DNA from: Flavipsychrobacter stenotrophus
Lineage (GTDB): Bacteria; Bacteroidota; Bacteroidia; Chitinophagales; Chitinophagaceae
DNA length: 8,987 bases
Direction: 5' to 3'
Assembly (NCBI GenBank): GCA_947379685.1
Contig: CANCOG010000182.1
Span: 1 to 8,987 of the forward strand
Under the pieces are notes generated by a model. The model had not been told where the DNA came from. It searched no databases and saw only the letters and a list, made by a program, of their open reading frames with translations. Made by a program: the position numbers and the translations under genes. Positions 1-6,158 of this stretch are shown in pieces (the stretch's first letter is position 1; every line of letters starts with the position of its first letter).

Positions 1-267
1 GTTACTAAATTTCACATCACCATTAAATTGCCGCGCGGATATGATTTACTTTCAAATCCGGCACCGACTAATATTTCATTGGGTGAAAACGATATGGTGT
101 ATATTAAAAACTCAAGTTGGCATCCAGGGTCTGATTTATTTGAGATTGATTTTACCTGTAGCCGAAACCGCGCCACCTTTGAACCACAGGATTACGGACT
201 GCTCCGGTCGTTTTATGAAGATGTGAGCAGGGAAGAAAATAAGGTCATTGAGTTCAAAAAGAAATGA
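1..267 (+). CDS. C-terminal fragment of a DUF3857/transglutaminase-type protein
   Basis: The frame is open from base 1 to a TGA at 265-267, so this is the 3' end of a longer gene. The in-frame TTG at 28 is internal and not a credible start. The 88 visible residues begin VTKFHITIKLPRGYDLL. They carry a motif order I know from the C-terminal beta domain of DUF3857/DUF3858 transglutaminase-like proteins of Bacteroidota: a 'lP.gy.v..lP' strand, a middle strand region, then an ending of the form 'F.p.dY..LR.FYd.v......ivlkk'. Here that ending is FEPQDYGLLRSFYEDV followed by a Lys-rich terminus. These proteins are usually exported, with a papain-like transglutaminase fold upstream whose substrate is unknown. 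None of the catalytic part lies in the window. The family call rests on remembered motif resemblance only. Confidence 0.72.
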   Translation, partial: VTKFHITIKLPRGYDLLSNPAPTNISLGENDMVYIKNSSWHPGSDLFEIDFTCSRNRATFEPQDYGLLRSFYEDVSREENKVIEFKKK

Positions 268-326
268 GGTTAACAAATATTGCACTCGGAGATATTTCAA
301 TACCTTCACAATACAATTTCTAGTTC

Positions 327-815
327 ATGAAATCCCTGCTGCTGGTACTGTCATTGTTGCTATTAATTTCTTGTGGTCAGCAACATGATGTTGCCTCAGG
401 CCTTCAGGCGAAAGCGGATAGTTTACAGCAAAAAACAGTTCACAGTTACAAACCCGGCCTGGGCGAATTTATGTTGGGGATTCAGGTGCACCACGCAAAG
501 CTCTGGTATGCGGGACAGGCACAAAACTGGAAACTTGCCCAGTTTGAAATAGAGGAAATTAAGGAGGCGCTTAATGATATCAGGGAGTTTAATGCGGAGA
601 GGCCAGAAGTAAAGTCAATATCCATGCTGGAACCTTTCATAGGTAGTGTTGAAGCATCTATTAAAGAGGAAAGTACCACGAAGTTTATTACACAGTTCGG
701 TTTACTCACCAATACTTGTAATAATTGTCATATTACAACACACCACGAGTTTAACGTAATTAAAATTCCCACAATGCCTTCTTTTCCTAATCAGGATTTT
801 AGTGTGCATCGATGA
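327..815 (+). CDS. Lipoprotein with C-terminal CxxCH heme c site (cytochrome c'-like helical protein)
   Basis: The 162-residue product starts with a lipoprotein signal: hydrophobic residues 4-14, then a lipobox LISC with the lipidated Cys at 16. The mature part looks mostly helical. It has a conserved-looking block, GIQVHHAKLWYAGQAQNW at 51-68, then an acidic helix FEIEEIKEALNDI. A CNNCH covalent heme site sits near the C-terminus (131-135), followed by HHEFNVIKIPT and PNQDF. A heme site in the last helix of a helical bundle resembles class II cytochromes (cytochrome c'). The 'HH..LW.AG...NW' block and the 'CxxCH...H.F.VI..P......NQ.F' tail recur in small proteins of other phyla as I remember them, so this seems a conserved family of unclear function. 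The ATG at 327 is chosen because it gives a complete lipoprotein signal. The gene starts 59 bases after the upstream stop and may be cotranscribed. Heme binding is inferred from the motif. Confidence 0.85.
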   Translation: MKSLLLVLSLLLLISCGQQHDVASGLQAKADSLQQKTVHSYKPGLGEFMLGIQVHHAKLWYAGQAQNWKLAQFEIEEIKEALNDIREFNAERPEVKSISMLEPFIGSVEASIKEESTTKFITQFGLLTNTCNNCHITTHHEFNVIKIPTMPSFPNQDFSVHR

Positions 816-902
816 TTTTGAAAAGGCTCATACTGCTAGGGGAACAAAGAACAATTCAACCCATTCGTATATTCTGAAAATTCTGATTCAGAAAGTAGTA
901 CA

Positions 903-1589
903 TCACCCCTTCAAAAACCGTTCAACGAAACTACCCAACAACATTACGTCTACTCCTTCTATGGGGTGGGCTGTGCCGGGCAAGATACACAATTGGGCAT
1001 TGGGCAGGGACTTGTATACGGCTACGGTTTCTTCGAGCGTTACCATTTTGTCCCTGTCGCCCAGCATTATGAGCGAAGGGTGGGAGATTGTTGAATAATC
1101 CCCAGTTTGCAACGGGTTTTCGGTACCCATTGCCAGCATCATTTCCCCGGTTAGCTGAAGTAGCTTTTTCCAGTCGGTAGGGGCATGCCGCAAATTGAGG
1201 GTTTCAGCGAATGCCGGCAATTTCTGTTCAATTTTTTCCGGATTGAGCATTTGCCCTTCTTTTGCGGCAATGGCTTCATCCCAATGAAATTTTGTGGCCA
1301 GGGTTATTATTCTATCAATTTTTTCAGGGTAGTGTTTTGCCAGGTACATGCCTACATAGCCGCCCATGCTATACCCGAAAACTGAAGCCTTTGAAAGACC
1401 ATTAAGATCCATATAGGTGAGCACGTCTTGAGCAAAAAGGCTTATAGAGTAGGGTGCTGCCGGTTCTGGCAGGCCGCCATGACCGGAAAAGTTCAGCGTA
1501 TGAACAGTGTATTTATTGGAGAAATATGTTGCTAACGGTGATAGTTGAGCTGCTGCTCCAATTGCCCCGTGAAGTATTATTAATTCCAT
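903..1589 (-). CDS. Alpha/beta hydrolase fold protein
   Basis: The 228-residue product has the signatures of an alpha/beta hydrolase. The oxyanion-hole LHG is at 6-8. The nucleophile elbow GYSMGG is at 72-77, with Ser74 the nucleophile. The acid-bearing GDRDKMV is at 177-183, with Asp180 the likely acid, and GTAHPIE at 205-211 supplies His208. A complete Ser-Asp-His triad suggests an active esterase, lipase or C-C hydrolase, but the substrate cannot be read from sequence. There is no signal peptide, so it is probably cytoplasmic. It is at the short end of the family, with a small cap region around 100-165. It converges on the cytochrome lipoprotein gene, leaving 87 bases between stops, and diverges from ugd. 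Its start, and a weak promoter, lie in the same 63-base region as the ugd promoter. Confidence 0.9.
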   Translation of the reverse strand: MELIILHGAIGAAAQLSPLATYFSNKYTVHTLNFSGHGGLPEPAAPYSISLFAQDVLTYMDLNGLSKASVFGYSMGGYVGMYLAKHYPEKIDRIITLATKFHWDEAIAAKEGQMLNPEKIEQKLPAFAETLNLRHAPTDWKKLLQLTGEMMLAMGTENPLQTGDYSTISHPSLIMLGDRDKMVTLEETVAVYKSLPNAQLCILPGTAHPIEGVDVMLLGSFVERFLKG

Positions 1590-1602
1590 AATTGCCAGAT
1601 GG

Positions 1603-1634
1603 TAAAAATAACCAAAAAATAGCTACTTTTGCAA
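1603..1634 (-). promoter_or_regulatory. Possible minus-strand promoter for the alpha/beta hydrolase
   Basis: Read on the minus strand, TATTTTTA (1610-1603) matches TAnnTTTG at all but the last base. A TTG (1634-1632) lies 21 bases upstream of it. The TTG overlaps the end of the plus-strand ugd -7 element, so the two promoters would be interleaved. The match is weak and the region is AT-rich. Confidence 0.35.
1624..1631 (+). promoter_or_regulatory. Bacteroidota-type -7 promoter element of ugd
   Basis: TACTTTTG is a perfect match to the TAnnTTTG -7 consensus of the Bacteroidota primary sigma factor. It ends 21 bases before the ugd ATG, predicting a leader of only about 15 nucleotides. No TTG is found at the usual spacing upstream; the nearest (1592-1594) is 29 bases away. 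Confidence 0.6.
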
Positions 1635-1652
1635 CCTTCAAAACATGATTGA

Positions 1653-3032
1653 ATGCAATTAGCAATAATAGGTACGGGCTATGTTGGCCTTGTGACAGGA
1701 ACGTGTTTTGCCGAGACAGGCAATAATGTTATCTGCATTGACATTGACGAAAACAAAGTTAATAAATTAAAGCAGGGTAAAACCCCTATTTACGAGCCAG
1801 GCCTCGAAGTATTGCTAGAGCGTAATATTAAAGAAAACAGGCTGCACTTTACTACCAACATCACCGAAGGCATTGTTGGTGCAAAAGTGATCTTCCTGGC
1901 TTTACCGACACCTCCCGGCAAGGATGGCTCGGCCGATCTTCAATACGTACTCGATGTCGCTGCTTCGCTCAGTAAGCTCATAACATCATATACCGTGATC
2001 GTGAACAAGAGCACTGTTCCGGTTGGAACTGCTGAAAAAGTACATGCTGTTCTATCTGCACATCTTGATACTTCATTATTTGACGTAGTTTCTAATCCTG
2101 AATTCTTGCGTGAAGGTGTGGCAGTTGAAGACTTCCTTAAACCCGACCGCATAGTTATCGGTACCACTTCCGAAAAAGCCCGCAAGGTAATGGACGAATT
2201 GTACCAGCCTTACATCAGGCAGGGTAATCCTATTTATTTTATGGATGCCCGTTCATCTGAAATGACCAAGTACGCAGCGAATTCTTATTTGGCTATGCGT
2301 ATTTCTTTCATGAATGAAATGGCAAACCTATGTGAAAGGTCCGGTGCAGATGTTGACCTTGTGCGCATTGGTATGGGCAGCGATAGCCGTATTGGCAAGC
2401 GTTTCCTGTTTCCCGGCATTGGTTATGGCGGCAGCTGTTTCCCTAAAGACGTTAAGGCCCTTGCATTTACAGCCCTTGAAATGGACTATGATTTCGAGAT
2501 AGTAAATACAGTTATGAGGGTTAATGATCGTCAGAAACGTATACTGGGCGAAAAAGTAAAGAATTATTTCGGCAGCGACCTCAGCGGACTAACGTTTGCG
2601 ATGTGGGGCCTCGCATTTAAGCCTGAAACCGATGATATTCGTGACGCTCCGGCAATTGACCTCATCAGCGAATTGCTGAGCGCAGGTGCACAGGTTCAGG
2701 TTTTTGACCCTGAGGCAATGGAGAATGTAAAGCAGATCTTTGGCGAAAAGCTTCAGTATGCTGAAGGTCAGTATGAAGCACTTAATGGCGCCAGTGCATT
2801 GATAGTGGTTACAGAGTGGAGTGAGTTCCGCACACCCGATTTCGATCGCATTGCAAAGAACCTCGTACACCCATGTATTTTCGACGGCCGTAACGTTTAC
2901 TCTCTTGAGAAAATGCAGGAACTTGGCTTCTATTACGAAAGCATAGGTCGCCGTACCATTAACAAACAGGTACACGAAACGCTGGATATGCCACACCATC
3001 AGGTGGTAAGGGATAGGGGAGTGCTTGATTAA
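1653..3032 (+). CDS. ugd: UDP-glucose 6-dehydrogenase
   Basis: This enzyme oxidises UDP-glucose twice with NAD+ to UDP-glucuronate in the cytoplasm. The 459-residue product has an N-terminal Rossmann motif IGTGYVGLVTG at 6-16. NKSTVPVG is at 118-125 and SNPEFLREG at 147-155, with Glu154 matching the family's catalytic Glu. MTKYAANSYLAMRISFMNE at 204-222 carries the active-site Lys206 and Asn210. GIGYGGSCFPKD at 256-267 holds the nucleophile Cys262. The C-terminal nucleotide-binding domain shows WGLAFKPETDDIRDAP at 318-333 and FDGRNVY at 410-416. All catalytic residues are present, and the motifs favour UGD over UDP-ManNAc dehydrogenase. About 25 extra, poorly conserved residues follow the usual C-terminus. 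The ATG at 1653 begins exactly at the Rossmann strand; an out-of-frame ATG at 1645 is not used. It lies 62 bases upstream of the decarboxylase gene that consumes its product. Confidence 0.97.
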   Translation: MQLAIIGTGYVGLVTGTCFAETGNNVICIDIDENKVNKLKQGKTPIYEPGLEVLLERNIKENRLHFTTNITEGIVGAKVIFLALPTPPGKDGSADLQYVLDVAASLSKLITSYTVIVNKSTVPVGTAEKVHAVLSAHLDTSLFDVVSNPEFLREGVAVEDFLKPDRIVIGTTSEKARKVMDELYQPYIRQGNPIYFMDARSSEMTKYAANSYLAMRISFMNEMANLCERSGADVDLVRIGMGSDSRIGKRFLFPGIGYGGSCFPKDVKALAFTALEMDYDFEIVNTVMRVNDRQKRILGEKVKNYFGSDLSGLTFAMWGLAFKPETDDIRDAPAIDLISELLSAGAQVQVFDPEAMENVKQIFGEKLQYAEGQYEALNGASALIVVTEWSEFRTPDFDRIAKNLVHPCIFDGRNVYSLEKMQELGFYYESIGRRTINKQVHETLDMPHHQVVRDRGVLD

Positions 3033-3094
3033 GTTATTGCACTTTTTGCGTAAATGGGTTTTCACAAGTTAAATTTCAACCACCTTTTTATATT

Positions 3095-4030
3095 ATGGGT
3101 AAACGCATTCTTATTACGGGGGCAGCGGGCTTTTTAGGGTCGCATTTGTCCGACCGTTTTTTAAAAGAAGGTTTCAATGTGGTAGGTATGGATAACCTGC
3201 TCACCGGAAACATCAAAAATATTGAACACCTTTTCCCGGTAAAGGAATTTGAGTTCTATCATCACGATATAACCAAATTTGTACACGTACCTGGACCTAT
3301 TGATTATATTTTGCATTTTGCCTCTCCGGCCAGCCCGATCGACTACCTGAAAATGCCTATTCAGACATTGAAGGTGGGTGCGTTGGGTACGCATAACCTT
3401 CTTGGTCTTGCTAAATCAAAAGGTTCACGCATACTGGTTGCTTCTACATCAGAAGTTTACGGTGATCCGCTGGAACATCCGCAGACGGAAGAATACTGGG
3501 GTAATGTAAACCCGGTTGGTCCTCGTGGTGTTTATGATGAAGCGAAACGTTTCATGGAGAGCATTACAATGGCCTATCATACTTTCCATAAGCTGGATAC
3601 GCGCATTATCCGTATCTTCAATACTTACGGACCAAGGATGCGCCTGGATGATGGCCGTGCGCTGCCAACGTTCCTGAGCCAGGCTTTGCGTGGTGAAGAT
3701 GTTACTGTTTATGGTGATGGTTTGCAAACCCGTTCTTTCTGCTATGTTGATGACCTTGTAGAAGGTATTTACAGACTGTTGATGTCAGACTACCCAAGGC
3801 CAGTAAATATTGGTAACCCATCAGAGATCACATTACTGCAATTTGCGGAAGAAGTCCTAAAGTTGACCGGTTCAAAGTCAAAGATCGTTTTCGAAGCATT
3901 GCCACAAGATGACCCGAAACAGCGTCAGCCAAACATTACAAAGGCACGCGAAATTTTGGGCTGGGAGCCTAAGATCGACCGTCATGAAGGTTTGAAGCGT
4001 ACGCTTGAGTATTTCAAGCAGCATATTTAA
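3095..4030 (+). CDS. uxs: UDP-glucuronate decarboxylase (UDP-xylose synthase), SDR family
   Basis: This enzyme decarboxylates UDP-glucuronate to UDP-xylose through a 4-keto intermediate with tightly bound NAD+. The 311-residue protein is an extended short-chain dehydrogenase. The NAD motif GAAGFLGSH is at 9-17. HFASPASPIDY at 74-84 is characteristic of UXS proteins and unlike the 'AA.......' segment of GalE or RmlB. STSEVYGDP at 117-125 precedes the catalytic YxxxK, Tyr147 to Lys151, in the segment GVYDEAKR. FNTYGPRM is at 175-182 and QTRSFCYVDD at 211-220. Length equals that of soluble bacterial UXS and there is no membrane segment. It follows ugd on the same strand with a 62-base gap holding no clear -7 element (TAAATTTC at 3070-3077 is the best), so cotranscription is likely. 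A strong terminator follows the stop by 27 bases. Confidence 0.94.
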   Translation: MGKRILITGAAGFLGSHLSDRFLKEGFNVVGMDNLLTGNIKNIEHLFPVKEFEFYHHDITKFVHVPGPIDYILHFASPASPIDYLKMPIQTLKVGALGTHNLLGLAKSKGSRILVASTSEVYGDPLEHPQTEEYWGNVNPVGPRGVYDEAKRFMESITMAYHTFHKLDTRIIRIFNTYGPRMRLDDGRALPTFLSQALRGEDVTVYGDGLQTRSFCYVDDLVEGIYRLLMSDYPRPVNIGNPSEITLLQFAEEVLKLTGSKSKIVFEALPQDDPKQRQPNITKAREILGWEPKIDRHEGLKRTLEYFKQHI

Positions 4031-4057
4031 TATCTAATTTTCACTGTTAATATTTTA

Positions 4058-4088
4058 GCCCTCAACCTCAGCTGGTTGGGGGCTTTTT
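4058..4088 (+). terminator. Rho-independent terminator of the ugd-uxs unit
   Basis: A 10-bp stem is formed by GCCCTCAACC (4058-4067) and GGTTGGGGGC (4074-4083), with one G-T wobble and a 6-base loop. Five T residues follow at once. It lies 27 bases after the uxs stop codon. Confidence 0.93.
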
Positions 4089-4121
4089 GATGCTTATACC
4101 AGATCCCGTTATTAACAAATA

Positions 4122-4387
4122 TTGCTCCGGGAATTGGCCTTGCTTTTGATTTGTATTGTACGCGAACTGTTTCACCCATTTGATAATTGTGGTGAATATT
4201 GTGATGACAGAATAATAATTGGTCTCAGAAAATTTGAAGATCGGGTACCTATCATCACTCTAAAAGAAGCGAAAGAACGGTTCCAAGAGGTTGAATTTCA
4301 AGGAGCCGTTCAATTTTTGCTGTTGAGGCTCTAAAGAAGTTTGCAGAACAAAAGTGCCTTGACATCGTTGGTCAATATTGGTTATGA
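4122..4387 (+). pseudogene. Possible frameshifted remnant of an unidentified gene
   Basis: No intact gene lies between 4031 and 4655, but two reading frames join into something protein-like. One frame is open from a TTG at 4122 and has no ATG; its stretch DDRIIIGLRKFEDRVPIITL continues into KEAKERFQEVEFQGAVQF and ends by TAA at 4332-4334. Just before that, at the T run 4314-4318, a shift into the next frame gives FAVEALKKFAEQKCLDIVGQ and a few more residues up to TGA at 4385-4387. Removing two T residues or adding one would fuse them. A third frame just upstream (about 4115-4189) also reads plausibly. The combined charged, helical character suggests a decayed gene, but I recognise no family. 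It could equally be noncoding DNA that is open by chance. Confidence 0.3.
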
Positions 4388-4392
4388 ATTTC

Positions 4393-4495
4393 AATATGCA
4401 TTGCAAAAGCGCTGCTGGTGCAGCTTTCGAATTGTTATTAGTTCGTTAATTGAATGTTGCATCAAATGTTAAGTGGTCAATTCGAATGCAATATT
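4393..4495. repeat. Imperfect inverted repeat able to fold as a three-way junction
   Basis: The outer arms are AATATGCATT (4393-4402) and AATGCAATATT (4485-4495), complementary with one bulged base. An inner pair, CGAATTG (4428-4434) and CAATTCG (4478-4484), encloses a 43-base loop. Between the left outer and left inner arms sits a separate bulged hairpin at 4406-4427: AAAG, CG bulge, CTGC, loop TGGT, GCAG, CTTT. The element lies upstream of the promoter at 4560-4567, so it is not part of that mRNA's leader. AT-richness makes a chance origin possible. Confidence 0.45.
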
Positions 4496-4534
4496 TTTAT
4501 TGTTTAAAAAATATTTGTGATTTTTTTCAGAAAG

Positions 4535-4567
4535 TTGTTAATTGTTAACAAAGTTATCTTACCTTTG
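4535..4567 (+). promoter_or_regulatory. Promoter of the DUF4468-like gene, overlapping a palindrome
   Basis: TACCTTTG (4560-4567) is a perfect TAnnTTTG -7 element. TTG at 4535-4537 lies 22 bases upstream and could serve as the -33 element. That TTG begins a 7-3-7 palindrome, TTGTTAA / TTG / TTAACAA (4535-4551), a plausible repressor or activator site over the upstream promoter half. The expected leader is about 80 bases. Confidence 0.6.
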
Positions 4568-4655
4568 GTCTGCTGATGAAGGAAATGTGATTAATGCCAA
4601 TTGTAAAACTCTCAAAACCACAACTTAAATCATTAACCTGAAAAACACATTTTTT

Positions 4656-5327
4656 ATGAAACTCCTCTTGATCGCTCTTTTATCACTCCCTGTACTCTCC
4701 GTTTCAGCACAAAACAATAACAGGGAAGAGAAAACAGTTGCCAGGCATATTTTGCCTGATGTTACTTTAACCGCTCCAAAGCTGGATAAAGAAGAAGAAT
4801 GGAAGAAATCTGTTGCTTCACATATTCCGCTCAAGGCCCACACGCCATATTATGATACCGTTGTAAGGTTTAGCGATGAACTTACAAGGGATGATATGGA
4901 GGCAAATGCCGTACACTATTTTACCAAAATATTCAATTCCAGGTCATATCGTCTCGAAACAGAAAAGCACAACTATACCGGCTATGGCAACTACCTTTTT
5001 TGCGCAGACAAAAGGATAGGCGCAACCGCGTTATATAAAGTGTATTACCGCGTAGATATTACGGTTAAAGGCAACAAGTATTATGTAGACATGTACGACT
5101 TTACCCTCGAAAACCAACATGCCGAAGTTAGCTTCGCATACCTCATGAAGAATGCAAAAGATAACGACCTGAGTGCAAAGAAAATTCTGGAGCAGTTCCA
5201 CAATATTAACCAGCAAGAGATGAAAAAGATTTATGCATCTATGTCGGGTGCAGACCGCTCTGGTCCGGCAACAGCAAGTAACGAAGGCGCTCATTTTTAT
5301 GGTGAGGCGCGTAAGTTCAGTGAATAA
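4656..5327 (+). CDS. Secreted DUF4468-like protein of unknown function
   Basis: The 223-residue product has a Sec signal peptide: MK, hydrophobic residues 3-15, and likely cleavage after SVSA at 18 before Gln19. There is no lipobox Cys, so a periplasmic or secreted location is expected. Residues 66-155 carry a pattern like DUF4468, a TBP-like fold of Bacteroidota: a strand 'YYDTVVRFSDELTRDDM', an amphipathic helix 'VHYFTKIFNSR', a Gly-containing strand 'YTGYGNYLF', then 'YKVYYRVDITVKGNKYYVDMYDF'. Family assignment is from memory of that pattern and is moderate; the function of DUF4468 proteins is not known to me. The tail (185-223) is polar and Ser/Ala-rich. The gene has its own promoter, no Shine-Dalgarno sequence before the ATG, and ends 25 bases before a hairpin shared with the convergent gene. 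Confidence 0.82.
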   Translation: MKLLLIALLSLPVLSVSAQNNNREEKTVARHILPDVTLTAPKLDKEEEWKKSVASHIPLKAHTPYYDTVVRFSDELTRDDMEANAVHYFTKIFNSRSYRLETEKHNYTGYGNYLFCADKRIGATALYKVYYRVDITVKGNKYYVDMYDFTLENQHAEVSFAYLMKNAKDNDLSAKKILEQFHNINQQEMKKIYASMSGADRSGPATASNEGAHFYGEARKFSE

Positions 5328-5352
5328 TTCCAGCCTTGGTAAAAAATATACA

Positions 5353-5396
5353 GTGAAGCGTTTTTGCTACCATACCAGGTAGTAAAAACGCTTCAC
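5353..5396. terminator. Bidirectional terminator between convergent genes
   Basis: A 19-bp stem pairs 5353-5371 (GTGAAGCG, T run, GCTACC) with 5378-5396, including one G-T wobble, around a 6-base loop ATACCA; an A-T pair extends it by one. TTCTTTTTT follows on the plus strand and a T-rich TGTATATTTTTT follows on the minus strand, so it can stop both transcripts. The TAG stop and the last eight codons of the minus-strand gene lie inside the hairpin. Confidence 0.92.
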
Positions 5397-6113
5397 TTCT
5401 TTTTTACCAGTATTGTAAGTAAGCGGCGAAAGAATAATCTTAAACTCCTTCTTTACCCGTTTTTTCACAGGAATTGCCTTGAATTCATAGAACTGACTTA
5501 TGTCAGCAAACTGACCTGCCATTAATTGTTCGCCTCCCTTGAGTGTATCGTTTGGGTGTAAGGAGAGAATTCTCTTGGTTGCCGGCGCGCCTTTGCTGGC
5601 AATTTCAATATTAATATTAAAGGAAGTTTTATTGATAAACCAGAATTCTGATACAAACATAGTACTACTAATTGCAGTTTCCCGTTGTTTCCAGGTTTCG
5701 GGTTTGTGCTTTTCAGGTAACAGGTAGTCACCTGGCTTGTCGTCGTAACTATTGTTGACTTCGCTTACTATCTTTCCATCATTTGAAAAGTTAGTTGTTG
5801 CAGAGTACCACTGAATTCCCCCGTCGGGTGCGCTGTGCCACTCTGCTTTACTTACACTCCCATCATCATAATAGCTGAATGAAACACTGCTGTTTCCCGC
5901 TATTTTTCTGAGATCCTTTTCGTAAATGACATTACCAGTTTTGTCAAATGCAAGTGCCTGCCCCCATCTGTTCTGATCATCGTAGCAAATTGAGGTTGAA
6001 ATTTTACCCGACGTAAAATAGTGGTAACTGCATTTTTTGTATTCTTTCAGAGCCTTCGTACTTAGCGAACCAAGCATAATAGCCCAAAAACAAAAAAGTT
6101 GGTATCTGTTCAT
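5367..6113 (-). CDS. Exported protein of unknown function with YD/MORN-like repeats
   Basis: I cannot name this family. From the ATG at 6113-6111 the product is 248 residues. It begins MNRYQ, then a hydrophobic stretch LFCFWAIML and a plausible Sec cleavage near STKA. An ATG at 6137 would add eight residues (MKVGIRFI); I prefer the shorter form for its more usual signal peptide, but the choice is open. Residues 44-119 hold loosely repeated 'Y-D-D-G/N ... G-V/I' units (YDDQNRWGQALAFDKTGNV, YYDDGSVSKAEW, NFSNDGKIVSEV), resembling the YwqK/MORN_2-like repeats of Bacteroidota surface proteins; that resemblance is weak. The C-terminal half, with a basic KKRVKKEFK segment, has no motif I know. It lies 21-45 bases downstream of the redoxin gene, suggesting cotranscription. 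Confidence 0.78.
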   Translation of the reverse strand: MNRYQLFCFWAIMLGSLSTKALKEYKKCSYHYFTSGKISTSICYDDQNRWGQALAFDKTGNVIYEKDLRKIAGNSSVSFSYYDDGSVSKAEWHSAPDGGIQWYSATTNFSNDGKIVSEVNNSYDDKPGDYLLPEKHKPETWKQRETAISSTMFVSEFWFINKTSFNINIEIASKGAPATKRILSLHPNDTLKGGEQLMAGQFADISQFYEFKAIPVKKRVKKEFKIILSPLTYNTGKKEVKRFYYLVW

Positions 6114-6158
6114 AATGAATCTGATTCCAACTTTCATGCCAAATAATATTATCGTGAA

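Noticed and set aside
270..283. 14-base exact repeat TTAACAAATATTGC, also at 4112-4125
   Set aside because: It is AT-rich, the flanks differ, and one such match within about 9 kb is not far from chance expectation.
872..893. TTCTGAA/TTCAGAA inverted repeat between the convergent cytochrome and hydrolase genes
   Set aside because: Only 7 bp, AT-rich, with an 8-base loop and no T run on either strand, so not supportable as a terminator.
802..1098. Plus-strand open frame of 98 codons
   Set aside because: It runs antisense over the 3' end of the alpha/beta hydrolase gene and has no protein-like features.
2589..3065. Minus-strand open frame of 158 codons inside ugd
   Set aside because: It lies opposite a clearly coding, fully motif-supported ugd sequence and resembles no family.
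3070..3077. TAAATTTC as a separate promoter for uxs
   Set aside because: One mismatch to TAnnTTTG in AT-rich DNA and only a poorly defined upstream TTTG; cotranscription with ugd is simpler.
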